A DNA stretch of 64,000 bases from Nocardioides iriomotensis (GTDB lineage: Bacteria; Actinomycetota; Actinomycetes; Propionibacteriales; Nocardioidaceae): positions 62,001-126,000 of the forward strand of contig NZ_SDPU01000028.1 of NCBI RefSeq assembly GCF_004168035.1, written 5' to 3'. The notes under the pieces are model-generated. The model had not been told where the DNA came from, did no database searches, and was given only the letters and a program-made list of their open reading frames with translations. Position 1 is the first letter of the stretch; the number at the start of each line of letters is the position of its first letter. A program made the translations under genes and the position numbers. Shown here piece after piece: positions 32,579-41,288 of this stretch.

Positions 32579-33328
32579 ATGACGGCGACCGACCCCACGA
32601 CTGCGACGCAGTCGGAGGCCGTCCGCCCGCACGGCGCACTGCACGGCGACGTCCTCGACTCCCTCGGCGCTCGGATCGTCGACGGGTCGCTGGCGACCGG
32701 CACGGTGCTGACCCTGGAGGGCATCGCCCGCGAGTACGCCGTGTCGATGTCGGTCGCCCGCGAGGCGATCCGGGTGCTGCAGTCGATGTCGCTGGTGGAA
32801 TCCCGGCGCCGGGTCGGGGTGACCGTGCAGCCCCGGGAGGCCTGGCACGTCTTCGACCCGCGGGTGATCCGCTGGCGCCTCGACGGCGACGACCGCAGCG
32901 CGCAGCTGCTGTCGCTCAGCGAGCTGCGCAGCGGCTTCGAGCCGGTGGCCGCCGCCCTCGCCGCGTCGCGGGCCACGCGCGAGCAGTGTTCGGCGCTGGC
33001 CGCGGCGGTGAGCGACATGGCGGTGCACGGCCGCACCGGCGACCTGGACGCCTACCTGGTGGCCGACGTCGCCTTCCACCGCGCGCTGCTCGAGGCCAGC
33101 GGCAACGAGATGGTCCGGGCCCTCGGCGACGTCGTGGCCGAGGTGCTCGCCGGCCGCACGCACCACGACCTGATGCCGGCGCGGCCCAAGGAGGTGGCGA
33201 TCGCGTTGCACGACGACGTGGCGCGGGCGATCCGCAACGGCGACGCGGCGACCGCCGAGCGGGCGATGCGCGCGATCATCGACGAGGCCGCCGGCGCGAT
33301 GCGCGAGCAGTTCGACGACGCGGACTGA
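32579..33328 (+). CDS. GntR/FadR-family transcriptional regulator of gluconate genes
   Basis: Regulator of 249 residues. The N-terminal winged helix-turn-helix spans about residues 22-85 (LDSLGARIVDGSLATGTVL, REYAVSMSVAREAIRVLQSMSLVESRRRVGVTV). The C-terminal FCD all-helical ligand domain spans about 100-245 and has the metal-binding pattern DAYLVADVAFHRALLEASGN. It is divergent from gntK-gntP with a strong palindrome between, so it is inferred to repress them until gluconate or 6-phosphogluconate binds. The ATG is 62 bases from the operator. Confidence 0.9.
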   Translation: MTATDPTTATQSEAVRPHGALHGDVLDSLGARIVDGSLATGTVLTLEGIAREYAVSMSVAREAIRVLQSMSLVESRRRVGVTVQPREAWHVFDPRVIRWRLDGDDRSAQLLSLSELRSGFEPVAAALAASRATREQCSALAAAVSDMAVHGRTGDLDAYLVADVAFHRALLEASGNEMVRALGDVVAEVLAGRTHHDLMPARPKEVAIALHDDVARAIRNGDAATAERAMRAIIDEAAGAMREQFDDAD

Positions 33329-33390
33329 CGCTCGACCCCGTCCCGACAGTCAGACGTCCCCCGCCGCCGGAGCGGCGCCGTCACATCGTC

Positions 33391-33420
33391 GTTTTGATTG
33401 CGATATAGCAACTATTACCC
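33391..33420 (+). promoter_or_regulatory. AT-rich island upstream of the secreted-protein gene
   Basis: A 30-base stretch (GTTTTGATTGCGATATAGCA then ACTATTACCC) is far richer in A/T than its surroundings. TATTAC at 33413-33418 could be a -10 box with a poor -35 near 33390. It probably carries the promoter of the gene at 33529. Confidence 0.35.
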
Positions 33421-33528
33421 TTCCGGCATGGCCTGCGCCGCCTCGTTCGTGAGACGACGGGGCCAGGCACGTCCGTGTGCCGCACGAGAGAACACGTGAA
33501 CCACGAGACCCGGAGGGGGACCCTCACC

Positions 33529-34125
33529 ATGCGAAAGAAGATCGCGCTGGGATGCGCGGCAGCTGCCGCGACCGCCCTGCTCGTCACGAACCCGATGGTC
33601 GCCGAGGCCGCGCGCATGATCACCAGCGCCGACATCGTCAACGGCACCATCCAGTCACGCGACATCGACAACAAGTCCCTCAAGGCCAAGGACCTGGCGC
33701 CCCAGTCGGTCAAGAGCTGGAACATCGCCAACGGCACGGTGCGGACCGGCGACGTGAAGGACGGCTCGCTCACGGCCGACGACTTCGCGGCCGGGTCGCT
33801 GCCCGTCTCCGCCTACGCGCGGGTGACCGCCGGAGCGAACGGCGCGACGCTCGACGCCGAGCGTTCCAAGAACGTCGCGTCGGTGACGCGGACCGGGGCC
33901 GGCACCTACTGTCTGGAGCTGGCGCCCGGCGTCGACCGAGGGGTTGCTGTGCTCGCGTCACGCGAGGGCGGCACGGCCAACTCGGGCACCGACTCGGCGG
34001 CCTGGTCCGGCGCCTGTGGCACGAACGGCGTGCAGGTGATGACCGAGCGGCTGACCAGCGGCACCGGCGGTGCGATCGGCAGCACCCCGGTTAACGACAT
34101 CTCGTTCATGGTGCTGGTCCCCTGA
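33529..34125 (+). CDS. Secreted protein with degenerate repeat region
   Basis: Exported protein of 198 residues. The signal peptide is MRKKIALGCAAAAATALLV with cleavage expected after VAEA. Residues 30-85 contain repeated blocks with the pattern D-I/L/V-x-N-G/S-T/L (DIVNGTIQSRDIDNKSLKAKDL, NIANGTVRTGDVKDGSLTADDF), a pattern common in actinobacterial surface and phage-tail-like proteins. The C-terminal domain (about 95-198) is a small beta-rich unit with two cysteines (TYCLEL and GACG) that may pair. ATG 33529 follows GGAGGGGG. Function unknown. Confidence 0.75.
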   Translation: MRKKIALGCAAAAATALLVTNPMVAEAARMITSADIVNGTIQSRDIDNKSLKAKDLAPQSVKSWNIANGTVRTGDVKDGSLTADDFAAGSLPVSAYARVTAGANGATLDAERSKNVASVTRTGAGTYCLELAPGVDRGVAVLASREGGTANSGTDSAAWSGACGTNGVQVMTERLTSGTGGAIGSTPVNDISFMVLVP

Positions 34126-34139
34126 CCGGTCGCGCAGGC

Positions 34140-34628
34140 TCAGCCGGGGTCCGGTCCCCTCGCGGGACCGGTCCCCTGCAGCGCGGCCTCGGTGAACCGG
34201 TCCAGGGCAGCCACCAGGTTGCGGCGATCGTCGGCGGTGAGCCGGGACATCACCGCCTCGATCCGCTCCCGGCGGAGGTCCATCGCCTCGTCGTAGAGGG
34301 TACGGCCGCGCGCGGTGAGCGTGACCAGCACCTGACGCCGGTCGGCGTCCTCGCGCCGGCGTTCCACCAGGCCGGCGCTCACCAGCCGGTCGACGATCCG
34401 GGTGGCGTTCGACGCGTGCACCGCGAGGTCCTCGGCGATGGTCGAGACGTGGCACCCGTCCGCGGAGGCGAGCACGAGCACGCGCCACTGCGGCATGGAC
34501 ACCGGGGGCTCCACCTGCGCCAGGGTCGTGGCGATCAGCGAGCCGAACACTCGCGACGCGCGCACGACGACGTCGACCTGCGCGGCGGGCAGCGCACGGC
34601 GCCGACCGCGATCGCTCGTCGGGACCAC
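34140..34628 (-). CDS. MarR family transcriptional regulator
   Basis: Winged-helix regulator of 162 residues. MarR landmarks are MPQWRVLVLASADGCHVSTIAEDLAVHASNATRIVDRLVSAGLVERRREDADRRQVLVTLT, that is the recognition helix followed by the DxRR wing. A GTG at 34628 is chosen: GGAGG lies 8 bases upstream and the residues before it are not family-like. The small membrane protein gene at 34670 diverges from it and could be a target. Ligand unknown. Confidence 0.85.
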   Translation of the reverse strand: MVPTSDRGRRRALPAAQVDVVVRASRVFGSLIATTLAQVEPPVSMPQWRVLVLASADGCHVSTIAEDLAVHASNATRIVDRLVSAGLVERRREDADRRQVLVTLTARGRTLYDEAMDLRRERIEAVMSRLTADDRRNLVAALDRFTEAALQGTGPARGPDPG

Positions 34629-34669
34629 GGCGACCACCTCCGTCGGCAGTATGGCGGGGTGGGGTGAGC

Positions 34670-34819
34670 ATGGCCACGCGGGGAGCCATGCTCGCCTTCG
34701 CCGTCCTCGCCCTGGCGATGGGGGCGATGTGCCTGGCGGCATCGCTCATCGAGGTCGCCGTCGGCTTCCTGGCCGCCGCCGTCGGGGTGGTGTGGCTGCT
34801 CGTGCGGACGCGGGACTGA
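34670..34819 (+). CDS. Small two-helix membrane protein
   Basis: A 49-residue hydrophobic protein, MATRGAMLAFAVLALAMGAM followed by a second helix (VAVGFLAAAVGVVWLLV) and a charged RTRD end. It fills the gap between the divergent marR gene and the convergent TauE-type gene, with strong G/C third-position bias. An in-frame GTG at 34664 is an alternative start. Function unknown; a membrane micro-protein under MarR control is possible. Confidence 0.5.
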   Translation: MATRGAMLAFAVLALAMGAMCLAASLIEVAVGFLAAAVGVVWLLVRTRD

Positions 34820-34820
34820 G

Positions 34821-35567
34821 CTACCGCGCCAGCCAGACGGCGAGGCCGAGGCCCATCAGCCCGATGACGACCCGCAGGCCACGCTCGGGCAGCCGCCGGG
34901 CGATCCGCGGGCCGGCGACGCCGCCCACGAGCATCCCGAGCGAGATCGGCACGACGGCCGCCCAGGACACCGGAGCCACCACGACGTACAGCGCGGTGGC
35001 GACGAGGTTGCCGACCCCGGTGACCAGCGTCTTCATCGCGTTGCTGACGTGGAACGAGTCGGAGTAGCGCAGCGACAGGAGTGCCAGCACGATGATGCCG
35101 GCGCCGGCACCGAAGTAGCCGCTGTAGACGCCGGCACCGGTGAGCGCGACCCCGAAGGTACGGCGGTCGCCGCGCCCCTCGCCGCGACGCCGCCGCTCCG
35201 CCCACCTGCGCACGGTGTCGCGGAACAGCAGCAGCACCGCGCCGAGAGCGACCAGCCACGGCACGACCGCCTCGAAGGTCGAGGCCGGCGCCGCGAGGAG
35301 CAGCACCGCCCCGAGCGCCGCGCCCACCCCGGCCACGGCGCCCAGCACGGCCACGCGCCGGCCGTGCCCGCGCAGCTCGTCACGCGCGCCGACGAACGAG
35401 CCGACGCCGACCGCGGTCATCGCCGTGGTGTTGGAGACGTTGGCGGCGAGCGGCGGGAGGCCGAAGGCGAGCAGCGCCGGGTAGCTCACCAGCGACGCGA
35501 GGCCGGCCACCGTGCCGACGATGCCGGCGCCGATCCCGGCGGCGACGAGCAGCACGAACGCGATCAC
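34821..35567 (-). CDS. Sulfite exporter TauE/SafE family (TSUP) membrane protein
   Basis: Integral membrane protein of 248 residues and about eight helices, of the TSUP/DUF81 family of anion and organosulfur transporters. Typical motifs are GIVGTVAGLASLVSYPALLAFGLPPLAANVSNT near the N-terminus and the repeated GYFGAGAGIIVLALLSLRYSDSFHVSNAMKTL in the second half. The GTG at 35567 is chosen; upstream residues in the frame are not hydrophobic. Substrate cannot be assigned. It converges on the 49-residue gene and lies just downstream of the molybdate genes, but 62 bases separate it from modC. Confidence 0.82.
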   Translation of the reverse strand: MIAFVLLVAAGIGAGIVGTVAGLASLVSYPALLAFGLPPLAANVSNTTAMTAVGVGSFVGARDELRGHGRRVAVLGAVAGVGAALGAVLLLAAPASTFEAVVPWLVALGAVLLLFRDTVRRWAERRRRGEGRGDRRTFGVALTGAGVYSGYFGAGAGIIVLALLSLRYSDSFHVSNAMKTLVTGVGNLVATALYVVVAPVSWAAVVPISLGMLVGGVAGPRIARRLPERGLRVVIGLMGLGLAVWLAR

Positions 35568-35629
35568 GTCAGCGTTCGCTCCGGCCCATGGGCTCGATTC
35601 TCCCGCGCCGCGCGGGGCCGGTCCACGCG

Positions 35630-36681
<1,052 letters not shown>

Positions 36682-36685
<4 letters not shown>

Positions 36686-37467
36686 GTGGCCCGTCCGCGG
36701 GCGAGACCGATGACGAGGACGGCCACGACGACCAGCACGAGGGAGAGCGCGACGGCGGCGTCGGCGTCGGTCTCGCGCTGGAGGTAGATCTCCAGCGGCA
36801 GCGTGCGCGTCACGCCTTGCAGCGACCCGGCGAAGGTGATCGTGGCGCCGAACTCCCCCAGCGCCCGCGCGAACGACAGCACCGCCCCCGAGACCAGCCC
36901 GGGCAGCACCAGCGGCAGCGTCACCCGCCGGAAGACCGTCGTGGGCGGGGCGCCGAGGGTGGCGGCGACGACCTCGTAGCGCTCGCCGCCGGTGCGCAGC
37001 GCGCCCTCGAGCGAGACGACGAGGAACGGCAGCGCCACGAAGGTCTGCGCGAGCACGACGGCCGTGGTGGAGAAGGCGATCTGGATCCCGAGCACCTCCA
37101 GCGACTCGCCGAGGAGCCCGCGACGGCCGAAGGTGTACAGCAGTGCGATGCCGCCCACGACCGGGGGCAGCACGAGCGGCAGCAGGACGAGCGACCGGAC
37201 CAGGCCCTGCCCCCGGAAGGAGGTGCGGGCGAGCAGCACGGCCATCGGCACGCCGAGCAGCACGCACAGGACCGTGCTGGCGGCCGACGTGCGCAGGCTC
37301 AGCTTCAGCGCCTCGAGCGAGCTCTCCGAGGTGACCAGGGTGAGGAAGTCCGGCCAGTCGACGCGCGCGACGATCGCGACGAGTGGGAGCACGACGAACA
37401 GCGCTCCCGCCGCCGCCGGCACGAACAACCAGCGCGGCAGCCCGACCTGGCGCTGGTGCCTGGCCAA
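36682..37467 (-). CDS. modB: Molybdate ABC transporter permease ModB
   Basis: Membrane permease of 261 residues with about six helices. The binding-protein-dependent transport motif that docks the ATPase is visible as [50 protein letters not shown]. The likely start is TTG at 37467 with AGGAG 5 bases upstream; no ATG or GTG is better placed. It lies between modA (22-base gap) and modC (4-base overlap). Confidence 0.92.
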
Positions 37468-37489
37468 CGGTCTCCTCGGGTGCTGGGGG

Positions 37490-38305
37490 TCAGGGTGCTC
37501 CGAAACCGTAGCCGTCGAGGACCTTCTGCCCCTCGCCGCCGGTCACGAGGTCGACGAACTCCTGGGCCAGGCCGGCGTGCTCGCTGTCGCCGACGGTGGC
37601 GATCGGGTAGACGTTCACGACCGAGTCGGCCTCGGGGAAGGTGATCCCCTCGACCGCGTCGCCGGCGGCGGCCACGTCGGTGACGTAGACCAGGCCGGCG
37701 TCGGCCTCGCCGCTGGTCACCTTGTTGAGCACGTCGGTCACCGACTGCTCCTCGCTGACCGGCTTCAGCTCCACCCCCGCGTCCGCGGCCACCTGCTGCG
37801 CCGCCGCGCCGCACGGCACCTCGGGCGCGCAGACCACGAGGTTGAGGTCGCCGCCGAGGTCCTGGAGTGACTCGACCCCGGCCGGGTTGTCCGGGGGTAC
37901 GGCGATCTCCAGGGTGTTGGTCGCGAACTCGACCGGGTCGGAGCCCTGGAGGTCCTCGCCGGTCAGCTTGTCCATGTTGGCCTGGTCGGCGGAGGCGAAC
38001 ACGTCGGCCGGTGCGCCCTGCTGGATCTGCGCGACGAGGTCGGAGGAGCCGGCGAAGCTGAGCTCGACCGTGACCCCGTCGTGGTCGGCCTCGAACTGGT
38101 CGGCGAGGTCCTCGAACGCCGCGGTCAACGACGAGGCGGCGAAGACGGTCAGCGTGACGGGCTCGGCGCCGCCGCCGTCACCCGTGGCACCGCCGGCGGC
38201 GCCGTCGTCCGACCCGCAGGCCGCGAGCAGGGTCGCGGTGGCGACCAGGCCGACCAGGCCGACCAGCCGGGGCAGCCCGACCGTCGTACGCGGGTGCTTC
38301 CTCAT
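37490..38305 (-). CDS. modA: Molybdate-binding lipoprotein ModA
   Basis: Periplasmic-side substrate-binding lipoprotein of 271 residues. The signal peptide ends in a lipobox ([10 protein letters not shown]), placing the lipid-anchored Cys near residue 30. Mature motifs are [43 protein letters not shown] and [14 protein letters not shown], which form the oxyanion site. It captures molybdate (or tungstate) for ModBC. The ATG overlaps the HTH/TOBE regulator stop by 4 bases (ATGA), so regulator and transporter share one transcript. Molybdate is needed by NarG encoded 11 kb away. Confidence 0.92.
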   Translation of the reverse strand: MRKHPRTTVGLPRLVGLVGLVATATLLAACGSDDGAAGGATGDGGGAEPVTLTVFAASSLTAAFEDLADQFEADHDGVTVELSFAGSSDLVAQIQQGAPADVFASADQANMDKLTGEDLQGSDPVEFATNTLEIAVPPDNPAGVESLQDLGGDLNLVVCAPEVPCGAAAQQVAADAGVELKPVSEEQSVTDVLNKVTSGEADAGLVYVTDVAAAGDAVEGITFPEADSVVNVYPIATVGDSEHAGLAQEFVDLVTGGEGQKVLDGYGFGAP

Positions 38306-38706
38306 CCCAGGCCCTCCGCGGTGTCGACGATGACGTTGGTGGACTTGATGACCGCGACGGCGACCGACCCGGGCTCGAGGCCGAGGTCGCGCACCGCCTC
38401 GGAGCTCATCAGCGACACGACCCGGAACGGGCCGCACTGCAGCTCGACCTGGGCCATCACGGTGTCGGTGCGGATGTCGGTGACCAGGCCGACGAACCGG
38501 TTGCGGGCCGAGCTGGCCGTCCCGTCCGGCAGTGCCGGCGGGTGCGCCTGGCTACGGGCCACCTGGGCGACCTCGTAGCCGTCGACCACCTTGCGGCCGG
38601 CCTCGTCGACGGTCGCCGCGAGAACGCCGTTGTCGACCCAGCGGCGCACGGTGTCGTCGCTGACCCCGAGATAGGTCGCGGCGTCACGAATTCTCATCTG
38701 CGGCAC
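38302..38706 (-). CDS. HTH-TOBE molybdate-responsive regulator (Mop-type)
   Basis: A 134-residue protein joining an excisionase/MerR-like helix-turn-helix (about residues 4-50: MRIRDAATYLGVSDDTVRRWVDNGVL) to a TOBE/Mop domain (about 70-133: SARNRFVGLVTDIRTDTVMAQVELQ, SSEAVRDLGLEPGSVAVAVIKSTNV) that binds molybdate or tungstate. It is inferred to regulate its own modABC operon. The GTG at 38706 is chosen because a TATCAT -10 box ends 7 bases before it, giving a leaderless transcript; ATG 38697 is the alternative. Confidence 0.85.
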   Translation of the reverse strand: MPQMRIRDAATYLGVSDDTVRRWVDNGVLAATVDEAGRKVVDGYEVAQVARSQAHPPALPDGTASSARNRFVGLVTDIRTDTVMAQVELQCGPFRVVSLMSSEAVRDLGLEPGSVAVAVIKSTNVIVDTAEGLG

Positions 38707-38734
38707 GAGAGTGATGATAGAGCCGCATCTGCGG
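38695..38734 (-). promoter_or_regulatory. Leaderless promoter with direct repeats before the mod operon
   Basis: TATCAT (minus strand, 38714-38719) is followed after 7 bases by the GTG start. The 9-mer CATCTGCGG occurs at 38695-38703 and 38726-38734, flanking the -10 box at a spacing of 31 bases (three helical turns), a plausible binding site for the HTH-TOBE regulator. Confidence 0.5.
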
Positions 38735-38765
38735 AGGCGCTAGACGGGGATGCCACCATGGACAC

Positions 38766-39896
38766 GTGCGCGTCGACTTCACCGGCTCCCCGCGTCCCAC
38801 CGTCGGCGTGGAGTGGGAGTTCGCGCTCGTGGACAAGGTCACCCGCGACCTGTCGAACACCGCCTCGGAGCTGTTCGAGGCGGTCCACGAGCGCGAGGCG
38901 TCGGTCGTGGACGAGTCCAAGCTGCACAAGGAGCTGCTCCGCAACACAGTCGAGCTCGTCACCGGGATCTGCGACAACGTCGGCGAGGCGGTCGACGACC
39001 TCGCCACGACGATGCGGGTCGTGCGCCGGACCGCCGACGCGCTGGGCGTGGACCTGTACGCCGCCGGGACGCACCCCTTCGCGCAGTGGTCGCTGCAGCT
39101 TCTCACGCCCGGCCACCGCTACGAGGAGCTGATCGCGCGCACCCAGTGGTGGGGCCGCCAGATGCTGATCTGGGGACTGCACGTGCACGTCGGCGTGCGG
39201 CGCCGCGACCAGGTGCTGCCGATCGTGTCCTCGCTGCTCAACCACTTCCCGCACCTGCAGGCGCTGAGCGCGTCGTCGCCGTTGTGGAGCGGGCAGGACA
39301 CCGGGTACGCCAGCAACCGGGCGATGATGTTCCAGCAGCTGCCGACGGCGGGGCTGCCGTTCCAGTTCCAGACCTGGGCGGAGTACGAGGGGTACGTCGC
39401 GGACGCCTTCCGCACCGGGGTCATCGAGCACATCAACGACATCCGCTGGGACATCCGGCCCTCCCCCGCGCTGGGCACCGTCGAGGTGCGCGTGTGCGAC
39501 GGCGTGTCCAACCTGCGGGAGCTCTCGGCCCTCACGGCGCTGACGCACTGCCTGGTCGTCGACCTGGAGCGGCGGCTCGACGCGGGCGAGGAGCTGCCGA
39601 CGATGCCGCCGTGGCACGTGCAGGAGAACAAGTGGCGCGCCGCCCGCTACGGGCTCGACGCCGAGATCATCCTCGACGCGGCCGGCAACGAGCGGCTGGT
39701 CACCGACGACCTCGACGACCTCCTCGAGCGCCTCTCGCCGCTGGCCCGCGAGCTCGCCTGCGAGGAGGAGCTGCGGCTCGTCGCCGAGATCCCCAAGACC
39801 GGCGCGTCCTACGAGCGGCAGCGGCGGGTGCTGGCGGAGAACGACGGCAACCTGGTCGCCGTGGTCGACTCCGTGGTCGCCGAGCTCGAGGACTGA
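38766..39896 (+). CDS. Carboxylate-amine ligase, glutamate-cysteine ligase 2 family (YbdK type)
   Basis: ATP-dependent ligase of 376 residues of the GCS2 family. Motifs are PTVGVEWEFALVDK (metal and substrate binding at the N-terminus), LHKELLRNTVELVTGICDNV, the GLHVHVGV block, and PSPALGTVEVRVCDG. Members make gamma-glutamylcysteine weakly or join other amines to glutamate. The true substrate is open, because actinobacteria use mycothiol in place of glutathione. The start is GTG at 38766, divergent from the mod operon. It stands alone. Confidence 0.88.
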   Translation: MRVDFTGSPRPTVGVEWEFALVDKVTRDLSNTASELFEAVHEREASVVDESKLHKELLRNTVELVTGICDNVGEAVDDLATTMRVVRRTADALGVDLYAAGTHPFAQWSLQLLTPGHRYEELIARTQWWGRQMLIWGLHVHVGVRRRDQVLPIVSSLLNHFPHLQALSASSPLWSGQDTGYASNRAMMFQQLPTAGLPFQFQTWAEYEGYVADAFRTGVIEHINDIRWDIRPSPALGTVEVRVCDGVSNLRELSALTALTHCLVVDLERRLDAGEELPTMPPWHVQENKWRAARYGLDAEIILDAAGNERLVTDDLDDLLERLSPLARELACEEELRLVAEIPKTGASYERQRRVLAENDGNLVAVVDSVVAELED

Positions 39897-39967
39897 CCCG
39901 GGTCCACCAAGGCTCGGGTCCGCACCCGATGTCGACCGATCGGGTCGAGTTCGGGAGAATGGCCGGC

Positions 39968-40501
39968 ATGACCGGCCGCCCGCCCGCGCCCCGCGCGGCT
40001 GCGGCGCGCGTGCCGGTCGCGGTCGCCGAGGTGGTCGGGTTCACATGGCTGGCCCACGTCGCCGCCGGGGGCGCGACCCCTGGCACCGGCCACCTGCTCT
40101 CCGTCGCTGCCGCCGTCGGTCTCGTGGCCGTGGCGCTTCGGCACCGGCGCGTCCGGCTTCCTGTCGCGGTCGCCGGGGCGGTGCTCGCGCAGGTCGGGCT
40201 GCACCTGGCGTTCACGCACGCCGCGGACATGCCGATGCACGGCGAGCACGTGCTCGCCTCCCTCGACGGCGGCATGCTGCTCGCCCACGCCGTCGCCGCG
40301 GTCGTCACCGCGCTCGCGCTGGCGTGGCAGGAGCAGGTCGTGGTCCGGCTCGCCGGGCGCCTGCTGCCGCGTCTCCTCGCGGCTCCCCCGGCAAGGCCCG
40401 CGCGCGTGGCCGCGACCGCCGTACCCCCACGGCCGGCGGCCTCGCTCCGGCACGCCGCCGCCGCTCCCCGTCGTGGACCTCCGGTCGTGGTGCCGGCCTG
40501 A
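39968..40501 (+). CDS. Small membrane protein next to copper genes
   Basis: A 177-residue membrane protein with about four helices (VAVAEVVGFTWLAHVAA, LLSVAAAVGLVAVAL, LPVAVAGAVLAQVGLHLAF, LLAHAVAAVVTALALAW) and a basic Ala/Pro-rich tail. The loop FTHAADMPMHGEHVLASLDG holds three His and two Met that could bind copper. ATG 39968 has GGAGA 9 bases upstream; ATG 39959 is the alternative. It precedes ycnI and copCD by 70 bases, and similar proteins sit in this position in related copper clusters, so a copper role is inferred. Confidence 0.65.
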   Translation: MTGRPPAPRAAAARVPVAVAEVVGFTWLAHVAAGGATPGTGHLLSVAAAVGLVAVALRHRRVRLPVAVAGAVLAQVGLHLAFTHAADMPMHGEHVLASLDGGMLLAHAVAAVVTALALAWQEQVVVRLAGRLLPRLLAAPPARPARVAATAVPPRPAASLRHAAAAPRRGPPVVVPA

Positions 40502-40571
40502 CTGCTGCCCCGCAGCGCCACGCCGTTCCGCCCCCACCGACCCCTTCCCTTCACCCGAAGGAGCTCCACGC

Positions 40572-41288
40572 ATGTCCTCACGCACCCTCGCGCGCCTCGG
40601 CGCGCTCCCCCTCGCCGCCGGCCTGCTGGTCGCCGGCGCCGGCGCGGCGGCCGCCCACGTCACGGTGACGCCGTCGCTGACCTCGGCCGGCTCGTACTCC
40701 GTGCTCACCTTCTCGGTGGGCCACGGCTGCGACGGCTCGCCCACCACGAAGATCGCCATCCAGATGCCCGAGCAGGTGCTCGCGGTGACGCCGACCCGCA
40801 ACCCCGAGTGGGAGGTGGAGAAGCAGATGGCCACCCTCGACGAGCCGGTCGAGGACGCCCACGGCAACGAGATCACCGAGCGGGTCGACCAGGTCGTCTA
40901 CACCGCCAGGACCCCGCTGCCCGACGGCTACCGCGACACGTTCGAGCTGCAGCTGCAGCTGCCCGACGCGGCCGGCGAGACGCTGACCTTCCCGACGATC
41001 CAGACCTGCGAGAAGGGCGAGACCGCCTGGATCGAGACGCCGTCCGCGGGACAGGACCCGGAGTCGCTGGAGTCGCCCGCGCCGAGCTTCACGCTCGACG
41101 AGGCCGAGGTTGCCGACGAGGCCGACGCCGAGCCGGTCGCGGCGACCGCCGACGAGACCGACGAGACCGAGGAGACCGAGGCGGCCGACGACGGGGCCGA
41201 CGCGCTCGGCATCGCCGGCCTCGTCGCGGGCCTGCTCGGCCTCGCCGCCGGTGTCGCGGCGCTGGTGCTGGTGCGCCGGCGCGCGTGA
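40572..41288 (+). CDS. ycnI: YcnI-family copper-binding membrane-anchored protein (DUF1775)
   Basis: Exported protein of 238 residues. The signal peptide ends AAAAHVTVTP, so the mature protein starts with His, the copper ligand of YcnI together with a tryptophan (EWEVEK region). The DUF1775 domain spans about residues 28-160. An acidic linker (EADAEPVAATADETDETEET) leads to a C-terminal helix (GIAGLVAGLLGLAAGVAALVLV) and RRRA, an anchor. The ATG follows GAAGGAG. The stop overlaps the copCD GTG by 4 bases (GTGA). Confidence 0.9.
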   Translation: MSSRTLARLGALPLAAGLLVAGAGAAAAHVTVTPSLTSAGSYSVLTFSVGHGCDGSPTTKIAIQMPEQVLAVTPTRNPEWEVEKQMATLDEPVEDAHGNEITERVDQVVYTARTPLPDGYRDTFELQLQLPDAAGETLTFPTIQTCEKGETAWIETPSAGQDPESLESPAPSFTLDEAEVADEADAEPVAATADETDETEETEAADDGADALGIAGLVAGLLGLAAGVAALVLVRRRA

